A stretch of 64,000 nt of DNA, taken from Sclerotiophoma versabilis. Lineage: Eukaryota > Ascomycota > Dothideomycetes > Pleosporales > Didymellaceae. Position 1 is the first letter of the stretch, and each line of letters opens with the position of its first letter. Below the pieces are notes generated by a model that was not told where the DNA came from, searched no databases, and worked only from the letters and a program-made list of their open reading frames with translations. Positions 1-8,739 of the stretch are shown here, piece by piece. Both the position numbers and the translations under genes were made by a program. Location of the stretch: positions 2,108,001 to 2,172,000 of the forward strand of contig JAAROD010000033.1 in assembly GCA_012274445.1 (NCBI GenBank), in the 5' to 3' direction.

Positions 1-405
1 TCTTTCCCATGTCCAGTCTATCTCTGGATTGTGCTTCCGTAACCAGGGAAGTCCTAGTATGACGTCGTGCGTGGCCTTTGCGAAGACGTCTAGGGTTAGT
101 TCCTCGTGGTGTCCCTGTATCTCTAGAGGGGCCGCTATCACTTCGTACATGATATACGGCTCTTCCGGCATTGATTCTCCGTTGGCTACTCGGAGCGAAT
201 AGGCGTGTTCCTTTGTGCGTGGTACGAGACCTGCTCGGTACATTGCTGTCTGGGATATGTAGTTCGCCTGTGCTCCCGAGTCCAAGAGTGCCGATAATAC
301 TACTCCATTTAACTTGATGGGCAGTCTGATGAGCGAGCCGTCCCCGATAGCGTTAAGGGATCGCTCGGCGGAGCACTCTTTTGGCGCTTGCCTAAAAAAG
401 TCTCC
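1..405 (-). CDS. pol: Pro-pol polyprotein, N-terminal part (retropepsin), cut by window edge
   Basis: Reading minus-1 relative to gag, an open frame runs from a TGA at 406-408 down to position 1. It contains the aspartic protease signature LLDSGAQANYIS (about nucleotides 253-288), then VILGLPWLRKHNPEIDW near the window edge, the typical second conserved block of Gypsy retropepsins. It has no start codon of its own at the 5' end, so expression by minus-1 frameshifting from gag at 393-399 is expected. Reverse transcriptase, RNase H and integrase would lie beyond the left edge and cannot be confirmed here. Confidence 0.88.
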
Positions 406-2450
406 TCATCACCGAATCCATGGATGATCTTGCTACCTTCGTGCAGCTTGCAGTTTGGGTTGAGGCAACGCTGCCAATGTAGATTGTAGCAGGAGCCGTT
501 AATAACCAATTGCATGCATACGATTGCTTGATGATCATCTGTGCCCGGGAAATGTAGCTCGGAACGCTTGTCCCAGAGGTGCATCTCGCACATGTCGTTC
601 TTGCAATCGTACCATTGTCTCCTGCATGTGGTGCTAGGAGTCGGGAACCATCCCTTTCCTAGTTTTTCTGATTCATGTATGCGACAGGCGTTGTATACGC
701 ACGCTGTCCATGATAGTTTTCCATGATTTGGATTCCGGTGGTCCAAGGCGTACTCTGGTCGTGGGTTCAGAAGCAACGCTGGCTTCCTGTCGAAGTCAGG
801 CTCGTTCCTGCTTCGGTCGTTTTTCACTTGTCGCTCGAGCTCCCGTTGTGTGGCGTGGTTGCCAGCACTGAGTTTGTCGAAATCGTGTTTCCACCAATCC
901 TGTTGGGATTTACTTAGGTTGTTGACCTGTCGTTGCCCCGCGCGAGTTTGAAGTGCCATCTGTTGTAGTCTCTTGTCGATACTTTTGGTAATCCGATCAC
1001 AGTTTTCTTGAAAGGTAGCGTTGCTGTCTCGGAATTCTTGACGTGCTAATTCCGCTTCTGTACGTTCGTTGAATTCACGCATGTCTGTGTCGTACCAACT
1101 TTCTTCGGTGTCGGAGGCGTAGATAATGCCTCCATCCGCTTCTTGTCTGGCAGTGTCGCGTAGTCGCTGAGACATAGTGGGCTGCTTGTGCTTGCACACT
1201 TTTAGTCCTCGTTCGTATGCCTGTCCCATCTGTGTTGATGGTCGTCCCTTCAGGTCCTGTAGATGCTTCTGCTGTTCATCCACCTCTTGGTATGGTGTAG
1301 GTGCTCGGCTTCGGACATTCCGTATGTCCTCATCGGATGGTGCGATATAATCGTCATCGGATCCGGTCTCGGGGTCTTCCATAAGACGTCCCATGTCGTC
1401 GGTGAGAACTTCCCATTCATCACCGGCATCCGCGTCCTCGCGGGTGAGTACGTTGAGTTGTCGAACCACCTTGTTCTTGGATCGACAGTCCTTGGCATAG
1501 TGGCCTTGCTTGCCACATCCGTAACAAGTCACACCGGACTTGTTCTTCCTATCACTACCCTTGTTTTTCTGATTCCATCGCGGTTCTGGTCCCTTGTTGA
1601 TGTTGGACAGGTCCATGGCCTCTGGTCCGTAGTAACCGCTGCTAGTGCTGTTGTGCACCCGGCGTCCAGTGTTTGGCTGGTAGCGATTTCCTCCGCGGGT
1701 TCCTCGGTTGAGGTTGTTGCGCCATGGATTGCGTGGGGGTGGGCGCGTAGTGTGGGATGCCGCTCGCGCACGTGGGTCCTCCCGCAGTTCCTGTTGTAGT
1801 TCATACAGCTTGACATCAATGTCAATTGCCGTATTGACCAGGGAGTCAAAGTCGTCGGTAGACGCGGCGGTCCGCATCAGTTCCTCCTTGACTCGCGGTT
1901 TCAATCCTTGTCGGAACATCGTTGTCAACGCGGTGTCGTCCCAGCCGGTGTACGTGGCTAGCTGCTGAAACTTGGCAGCATAGTCGGCGGCTGACGTGGT
2001 TTGCTTAATGCGTTGGATGTCGCGACGTGCGATGGTTGGTTCGTTGTGTACTCCAAATACTCGGCGTATCTGTTCCTTGAACAGGTCGAAGTCTTCGATC
2101 CATGCGTCGATGTCGGTGGACGTTCCTTCTCCATGGTAACGCTGGATAAAGGGTTTGATCCACGTGAACGCGCGGTCCTTCATGAACGTGGAGACAAGCG
2201 TCACACGTTTCTCCTCAGGGATGCGTTCTCCCTGGAACATGAAGAAGAGGTCGAACTTGATAAGCCAGTCTTCCAGTTTCTCACGAGTACCATCGAAGGT
2301 CTCGGGCTTAGCTACTGGGTATACACTCGTGGACGTAGAGGCTGTCGTGTCTCCGTTCGATCCTTCGTCCATATCGAGGTCGTCGTCGACGCGGTTGCGT
2401 GACGCGTTGGAGTTGCTAGGGGTAGCACGGGATCCTGAGGTAGTACTCAT
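309..2450 (-). CDS. gag: Gag polyprotein of Ty3/Gypsy element (713 aa)
   Basis: Structural protein that packages the element RNA into cytoplasmic particles. Residues about 50-220 form the retrotransposon Gag (capsid-like) region, including a WIKP segment near residue 98. A basic Arg/Asn/Gly-rich stretch follows, then one zinc knuckle CYGCGKQGHYAKDC at about residues 307-320 (nucleotides about 1490-1531). The C-terminal half is an unusually long, charged, spacer-like region with several Cys/His residues. The ATG at 2450 lies only 18 nt after the LTR end. The frame ends at TAA 309-311, overlapping pro-pol in the minus-1 frame. No internal stops are present, so the copy looks recent. The class is certain; the function of the long C-terminal extension is unknown. 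Confidence 0.93.
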   Translation of the reverse strand: MSTTSGSRATPSNSNASRNRVDDDLDMDEGSNGDTTASTSTSVYPVAKPETFDGTREKLEDWLIKFDLFFMFQGERIPEEKRVTLVSTFMKDRAFTWIKPFIQRYHGEGTSTDIDAWIEDFDLFKEQIRRVFGVHNEPTIARRDIQRIKQTTSAADYAAKFQQLATYTGWDDTALTTMFRQGLKPRVKEELMRTAASTDDFDSLVNTAIDIDVKLYELQQELREDPRARAASHTTRPPPRNPWRNNLNRGTRGGNRYQPNTGRRVHNSTSSGYYGPEAMDLSNINKGPEPRWNQKNKGSDRKNKSGVTCYGCGKQGHYAKDCRSKNKVVRQLNVLTREDADAGDEWEVLTDDMGRLMEDPETGSDDDYIAPSDEDIRNVRSRAPTPYQEVDEQQKHLQDLKGRPSTQMGQAYERGLKVCKHKQPTMSQRLRDTARQEADGGIIYASDTEESWYDTDMREFNERTEAELARQEFRDSNATFQENCDRITKSIDKRLQQMALQTRAGQRQVNNLSKSQQDWWKHDFDKLSAGNHATQRELERQVKNDRSRNEPDFDRKPALLLNPRPEYALDHRNPNHGKLSWTACVYNACRIHESEKLGKGWFPTPSTTCRRQWYDCKNDMCEMHLWDKRSELHFPGTDDHQAIVCMQLVINGSCYNLHWQRCLNPNCKLHEGSKIIHGFGDEETFLGKRQKSAPPSDPLTLSGTARSSDCPSS
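393..399 (-). promoter_or_regulatory. Minus-1 ribosomal frameshift slippery heptamer T TTT TTA
   Basis: On the minus strand the gag codons read GAG ACT TTT TTA GGC, giving T TTT TTA in exactly the X XXY YYZ register that permits tandem slippage. The pro-pol frame is open from 405 and gag stops 28 codons later at 309. Downstream, GAGCGA (starting at 366) can pair with TCGCTC (ending near 331), with an inner TCCC/GGGA pairing. That forms a stem-loop about 26 nt after the heptamer, longer than the usual 5-9 nt spacer, so the stimulatory structure is uncertain. Confidence 0.75.
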
Positions 2451-2458
2451 CTTTGGGG

Positions 2459-2466
2459 GTGTTCAA
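2459..2466 (-). promoter_or_regulatory. Putative self-priming primer-binding site
   Basis: Only 18 nt separate the LTR end (2469) from the gag ATG (2450), and none begins with the TGG expected of a tRNA-primed site. The minus-strand octamer TTGAACAC here is perfectly complementary to GTGTTCAA at 2684-2677 in the LTR, about 30 nt downstream of a TATA box, where the RNA 5' end should be. This matches the self-priming geometry known for the Tf1/sushi group of chromoviruses, although the match is 8 nt rather than 11. Confidence 0.5.
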
Positions 2467-2468
2467 AG

Positions 2469-2967
2469 TGTTGAAGTTGTACTTTCAAGCAAAGCTCGTA
2501 AGCACTATTCGTATTGGTTCTCAGGGATGAGCGCTGGTACAGGAAGGTCCGTAAGGGTTGGGGTTATTGCCTAGTGAAACACCGTGGCAATAGAGGGTAA
2601 CAATGAGTAGTATAGAGTAGACTATCTAGCTCGAGAGTTGGGGTCGAGATTCCAAAGACAAACTTGATTGACTAAGTTGAACACGAACCATAAGGGTTGT
2701 GTTCCTACTGACTATATACTTGCTATGGGGTAATGCTCGTTGACGAGCGACTAGGGTCAGTCCAATGAAATACATAGCGTTGCTCGTTGACGAGCGATAA
2801 CATACGATGCTCGTTGACGAGCAAGTCACGTGTGTCATGCTCGTTGACGAGCATGTCACGTGACCGTACAAAGGGAGATCCTTCCTGACTCCGCCCCTGG
2901 TTCATGGGTGAGGGCTGTGGTTGGCTACTTAATCACTGTGCCGCTTCGTCCGCACAGGATCGTAACA
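2469..2967 (-). repeat. 5' LTR of the young Gypsy element (499 bp)
   Basis: Read on the minus strand it begins TGTTACGATCC at 2967 and ends CTTCAACA at 2469, giving terminal TGTT/AACA. Its R-U5 part (2469-about 2720) is clearly homologous to the RIP-mutated LTRs at 5110-5609 and 18976-19470, which end at the corresponding bases and are about 500 bp long. U3, beyond about 2721, is unrelated to theirs. A TATATA at 2713-2718 lies about 30 nt upstream of 2684, the proposed transcript start. Confidence 0.82.
2735..2852. repeat. Four copies of a 14-bp near-palindrome in the LTR U3
   Basis: GCTCGTTGACGAGC occurs at 2735-2748, 2782-2795, 2809-2822 and 2839-2852. Each has 6-bp arms (GCTCGT/ACGAGC) around TG. 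Two CACGTG boxes lie between or beside the last copies (about 2827-2832 and 2857-2862). The array sits just upstream of the LTR TATA box, where enhancer elements are expected. No counterpart exists in the degraded LTRs. Confidence 0.85.
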
Positions 2968-2999
2968 CTTACTATCTATATAGATTATAAGAACTTAGT

Positions 3000-5609
3000 A
3001 TATTTTACTACTACTAAGGTTCTAAACTAATAATAAGTCTGCTAGTTAGAAATACTTAGTTAGTATAAGTTTAAGATCCTATATATACTAGGAAAAGAAA
3101 ATAGCAGAGTAGACGCACTTAGCTAATACTATAACCTTATAGGTAAAAAAATAATTAATAAGTTTACTATTCTTAGAGTTAATAAGAATAGAATATTAGA
3201 ACTATCTTAGCAGCTGAATTTAGTAATATAAGTTTAGTAGAAATAATATATTCTAGAGTAAGTACTAGAGAAACTTTAAGAGGAAGTTATCTTAAGATAT
3301 TATAATAATATACTATATAAACACTCTAGTATTACCTATACTATAGAACTTATTAAGTAATATTATAAGTTTTCTAATATAAAGGATAAGGTTACTAAGT
3401 TTATTAGAAACTGTATATAGTACTAATAGAATAAGTATAGTATATATACTAAGTATAAAGAAGTATAGGTAATAGAGCTACTTATAGTACTATAGACAAA
3501 TATTATAATAGATTTTATTACGCAGCTACTACCCTCTAAGGACTCTATTATAGGATATACCTATAACTTAATCTTTATTATAGTAGATTAATTTACTAAG
3601 TATACTAAAATAATACTATTTAGACATAGCTATACTATATAGCAGCTAGCTATAGTATTTATTAACTAGATTATCTGCTACTATAGAACGCCTAAGTTAA
3701 TTATTAGTAATAGAGATAAGTTTTTTATATTAAACTATTAGACTATAATACTTACTATATTAGGTACTAAGAAAAAGCTATCTATAGCCTATTATCTGTA
3801 GATAGATAGATAAATAGAAAGAATAAATTAGACTATAGAAATATACCTATAGATCTATAGTAACTAGGAATAGAATAACTAGGTCTTACTATTACCTATA
3901 GCATAAATTGCGTATAATAATAAGTTATTAGAAGTAATAGGTATAACGCTATTCTTTGCAAACTATAGAAGATACCTAAATCTCTTTACTTAATCTCTTA
4001 ATTACTCTATTTAGACAGAATTAGTAATAGCTTTAGTAGTTAGGCTAAAGGAAGTATACTAGAAATTACTTAAAAACATTATATAAGCTTAGGAACAAGC
4101 TATTTTATATATTAACTAGAAATAAAAAACAGCACCTTAGCTAAAAGAAAGAGATAAAGTCTATCTTCTTATAAAAAATCTTAGAATATAAAGAGTAATA
4201 AAAAAAACTAGATAAGGTTAAGGTTAGACTATTTTTTATTTCTAAGCAAATTAGCCTAGTTAACTATTAACTTAAGCTACCTAAGAATGTAAAGATATAT
4301 CTAGTGTTCTATATCTTACTATTAGAACCTGCAGACCTAAGGATACTAACCTAGAAAGACTTCTACTACTAAGCTAATAGTAATACTAAGTAAGAAGTTA
4401 AAAAAATAATAATATATTAGAATACTAAGAAAGGTACTTAATACCTAGTTAAGTAGTTAGACTACCTAAACTTAGAAAATATATAGGAACTAGTAATAAA
4501 CCTTATAAACTACTAACAGCTCTTATTTTAGTATTATTAAAAGAAAGAAAATTAGAATTACCTTCTAGGATAGATAGTATAAAGGCACTCTAATCTAGAG
4601 CTAGAAACCTAGGCATTAGGCCTTCCTTTAGTTAAGCAATATCTTAGTTAATACTCTTAACAGCTTTAAGTATATTAAGATCCTTAATATACTACCTAGC
4701 TTTATCTACCTACTATTTTTTTTAATACTATAATACTTTCCTTTATTTATAAATATAATCTTTCTTTATATATATAGCTAGAATAGCTTATAGAGTAGCA
4801 GACTTAGCTATATCTACCTCTACTTCTTATTATTCTAAGTAATTTAACTCTTAGTTAATTTGCTTAAAGTTTAGGATTAGAACTTTAACTAGAATACACT
4901 TCTAACTACTAATATAATAACAATTCCTGCACTTCTTCTTTAATAATAATATTAAGTACTCTAAACTCTTCTTTATATAATATTAACAGAATACTATTAT
5001 AAGTTATCTAATATAGTTAATATAGTTACTAATAGAGTAATAATATATAGTACTTCTAGAAACTATAGAGTTAGTTTATAAGAATATAAAGGTTAGAAGA
5101 GAAGAATAGTATTATAAACCTTAAAGGGCAGTATAAGTAGAAGATAAGAGAAGGAAGAATTAATAATACTTAGAGACAACCTAATAGTCTTTAAGAAGGT
5201 TAGTAATATAGAAACTAATAACACGTAACTCTACTTATTCTAATCTCTTAGCAGAATACTATAATAGAATATATTACGTATGTTCTAGAGAATTCTATAA
5301 TATTCTATAATATACTAGGTTAGAATAATACTAGAATATTAGAACCTATATAGAATATTTATTCGTATATAGTTAGTAGGAATATAACCCTTATAGTTTG
5401 TGTTTAACTTAGTTAATTAAGTTTATCTTTAGAATTCTAACTCTTAAGCTAGATAGTCTACTCTATACTACTTATTATTACCCTCTATTATTATAGTATT
5501 TTACTAGGTAACATCCTTAACTCTTATAGATCTTCCTATACTAGCGCTTATCTCTAAGAACTAATATAAATAGTACTTATAAGCTTTACTTAAAAGTATA
5601 ACTTTAATA
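3000..5609 (+). mobile_element. RIP-degraded chromodomain Gypsy element, 3' half
   Basis: Plus-strand remnant. At about 3510-4000 the frame, with many stops, follows an integrase core: a DFI-like start near 3510, an IVD...FTKY block near 3580, and a segment near 3780-3830 corresponding to the conserved HPQTDGQTE block. At about 4390-4560 a chromodomain is readable (YLVK then a mutated Trp, then YLNLE and a Pro-Val block). The element ends in the LTR at 5110-5609. The 5' half (gag, protease, most of RT) is missing or lies left of the young element's insertion. It is non-functional. Confidence 0.75.
5110..5609 (+). repeat. RIP-degraded Gypsy LTR, plus orientation
   Basis: Starts TATTATAAACC and ends ACTTTAATA, matching the TGTT...AACA ends of the young LTR after G-to-A and C-to-T changes. 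R-U5 aligns with the young LTR throughout. U3 aligns with the LTR at 18976-19470 read in the opposite direction. It is taken as the 3' LTR of the remnant at 3000-5609. Confidence 0.75.
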
Positions 5610-8600
5610 CCTTAGTAGCTTTATAGAGTTCTATTAGTATAATAAAAGACTATAATAAAAGGCTATTATATCTAGAGTACTAGACTATAAAGTAAAGTAA
5701 TATTTATTAATAAAAGAGTAGCTACCTAGAATAGCTGTAGCTGCCTCTATAGAGTAGAGGTAATAGAAGGTATAATTAAAAGGTAGAGGGGTCTATAATA
5801 TACTTATATATATAATAAATAAGTATAATAATAAGAAGTAAGTAGAAAGATATTTAAGACCTTATATACCTATAAATACATCTTATATAAGTAAAGAAGA
5901 GAAAGAAAGGTAAAGTAGATATTTTAGGTTAGCTAAACTGTTTTTATTATACTAGTAAAGGATTAGGTTTTATATAAAGTTGCTTTTAATTATAACTATA
6001 AGGTAATTAGCTCTAGATAAGCACTAAGCTACTAGTTATTATTACTAGTAAGATCTATAACATTATAATCTAAGAAACCTTTAAAATCTATCTCTTTCTC
6101 TTTATTATTATCTAAGGTAGTAGCTAATTCCTCTGTAAACTACTTATCTGTCTTATACTTATTTAGCTTTAACTAGTAATAAGCCTCTAGCTTAAGACTA
6201 TTATTTTTAATTTTCTTCTTATACTTATTACTATTAAAGCTTTTAATAAAAGGCCTATTACTATAAAGCTTAAGTCCTTCTTTATTAAAGGTATCTAAGA
6301 TAGATAGAGGCTCTACTTACCTAGTATAGTTAGCAGATATATATAATAAAAGGCTATAATAACTTACTACTAGTTTATATTAGTAACTAGAGCTAGCTTA
6401 TTAGGTAATAGCTTATTATAGAACTTCTTCTACTCTTCTTTCTCTACTTTACTCTTAAAGCTATTTATATTAAGCTTTTAGAGGCTATCTATATACTTAT
6501 AGTAGAGAATCTTCTTATATATACTACTAAGGCTATAGATTTACTAAGCTATACAGCTAGTACTAGCTTTTAAAGTGCTAGTATTCTCTAGAGCGTTACT
6601 AAGCTTACCTAGGGTAGCCTAATACCTCTTTATATTAACTTTATAGTTAATATTATTCTATTTCTTATAGATAGCTACTAGCTTAGTCTCTAACTACTTA
6701 GCTATAGTAGGTTAGTATAGATCTATAATAATTAAATATAATAACTAACTACTCTTATTAGTAGAAAAGTATTTCTTAGTAAGGTTCTTCTCTACTACTT
6801 AAAGTATAGCCTTCTTTATAACGTTTATTATAGCTATATAATTTAGTAAGGCCTTAAGTTGTTTTTTTTGCTAATATTTAGTAGTATAATTAGTATTTCT
6901 AGTACTCTTAATTACTTATTCTTCTTTATTATATATAGTATTTTAAGTTCTCTATAGTATAGTATAGCTACTATTACTAAGTTAGCTCTTATATAGCACC
7001 TTTATATTTATAGAGTAACCTTTTACTAAACTATACTAACTATAATTTAAGATAATAAAGCTAACCTTATTATCTCTAGAGGTAAAGCTCTGCTTTAGTT
7101 AGTATATACTATAATAAAGGTCTGTAATATTTACGTTAATAAGGTTATTCTACTTCTTAGGCTTAAAGTAGTTAGGAATATACTGTATAGTACTAGAAAA
7201 TATAGACTATAGGTTAACCTTCTTATTCTTAATCTTTTATAGGCTTAATAGGTCTATACTATAGGCTATAATAATTATATATAATAATATAGTTATATAG
7301 TATTTAGTAGTAGAATAGAGAGAAGCTACTAGTAAGGTAGTATTTATATGCTAGTCTGTGCACTATTATAAACAGAAATACTAGCTTACTTACTATAGGC
7401 CTTACTCTATATAGGCTATAGCTTAGTTAAATTATACTATATTAGGCTAAAAATAGTATAGTTAGAAAGCGCATAGCTAACTTTATATACTAGTAAGTTA
7501 TTATAGTTTATTATTATAGAATCTGCTATAGGTTGCGTGTTTTATTTATCTATACTAGTAAAGCACGTATTAGCTATTAATATAGATATTATATAAGAGT
7601 ATAAATAGAGTTATTTAATAGTATATATTTAACTTAGTATATTTATATATTATTACTATTTATTATTATAGTTTAAGCTCTATACTGTGCTGTAAATAGT
7701 TAGTAGTTTATAATACTAGCTACCCTATATTACTCTATACCTTAGTATAATATTATACTAGGTATAGTAAATACTCTTACCTATACTAAGTACTTAATAC
7801 TAACTACCTACTACCTTATATACTATACCTATACTATAATATAGCCTATACTAAGTAGACTGCCTGCCTAAAGCTACTACTATATAAGCTACTTACTACT
7901 AAAGCTACTTATAAGTCTATAGGTAGTAAGACTATACCTAAGCTAAAGTGCTACTATAAGGCTAGTAGTAAGTTATTAGATATATTTATTATATATAAAT
8001 ACTAACACTACTTAGTTATTACTCTATAAGAAATCTAATAATACTAGTATAGTTTTAAGCTTCTTATCTATAAGCTGCTATTTACTTATCTAGTTTATAA
8101 GCTTCCTACTTAAGTTTAGGACTCTCTTCTAAATAGGCTCTACTATCCTGTTTCTAGCTATATTAATTATATCTAAGCTACTACTTTAGAGGCTCTATAG
8201 AACGTAGTTAAGGCTTTTATTATTAGATATATAGAAGGTATAGAATTAACCTAAAGTTATAAATATATACTAATAGTTTTAGACTATAATATTAATGTAA
8301 TCTACGCTAAGAGAGTTACTATTTAGTAGAAGGACTTATTCTTAGCTCTATACTACTATAAGAGATTTAGTGTATAGAGTGTATAGATAAGTAGTAAAGA
8401 GATACCTAGGCATAATACTAGCAAATAAACTATTTAGATGTACCTAATTAATATTAATACTATAATAACTTTCTATAATAATTAGAGTTTATCTTAAGTA
8501 TGTTTTTAAAAATTAAGATATAATAACTAAGCTTACCTAACCTCTACCTATGCTAGTACTACCTCTACCTAACCTCTACTTACGCTAGTGCTACTCTAAC

Positions 8601-8739
8601 CTAACCTATACCTACTTAGTAGCTACTTAGTAGGTAGAGGTTAGAGTTAGGCAGAGGTAGGTTATATAACCTACTTAACCTTTACTTAACCCCTACCTAT
8701 TTACTAGCCTATATACCTAGAAGTTTACATACTCTTCTC
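5610..8739. other. Unassigned RIP-degraded sequence
   Basis: AT-rich with no intact frame. I could not match 5610-7560 or 7560-8500 to a specific element class. At 8540-8700 there are short direct repeats of a CCTAACCTCTACCT-like unit and an inverted repeat at 8602-8643 (two 21-bp arms, two mismatches). They may mark the end of a mobile element. Confidence 0.5.
8602..8643. repeat. Imperfect 21-bp inverted repeat (hairpin) in CCTAACC-rich tract
   Basis: The left arm, from 8602, starts TAACCTATACC. The right arm, ending at 8643, ends GGTAGAGGTTA. The arms are complementary except for two positions and have no loop. Neighbouring units repeat AACCTCTACCT. The arrangement could be a transposon terminus or a replication-slippage product; no function is asserted. 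Confidence 0.6.

Larger units (their letters stand above)
1..2967 (-). mobile_element. Ty3/Gypsy LTR retrotransposon, 5' part, little mutated
   Basis: Minus-strand element whose LTR lies at 2469-2967, gag at 309-2450 and the start of pro-pol at 405 down to position 1, where the window cuts it. Gag and the visible pol frame are open with no RIP-type stops, in contrast to the degraded relatives just to the right. The family is assigned from the CCHC Gag, the retropepsin DSGA motif and the minus-1 gag-pol overlap. Older copies in the adjacent island carry an integrase followed by a chromodomain, so the lineage is probably a chromovirus (inference; this copy's integrase is outside the window). 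The base next to the LTR at 2968 starts AT-rich degraded DNA, so this element appears to have inserted into, or next to, an already mutated island. The 3' LTR is not visible, so target duplication cannot be tested. Confidence 0.9.

Noticed and set aside
1263..1799. A 178-codon plus-strand frame opposite gag
   Set aside because: Antisense shadow of the well-supported Gag coding sequence with no domain of its own.
8540..8700. CCTAACC-rich repeats as a possible internal telomere tract
   Set aside because: The units are not regular CCCTAA hexamers; they are longer, imperfect repeats with an inverted arm.
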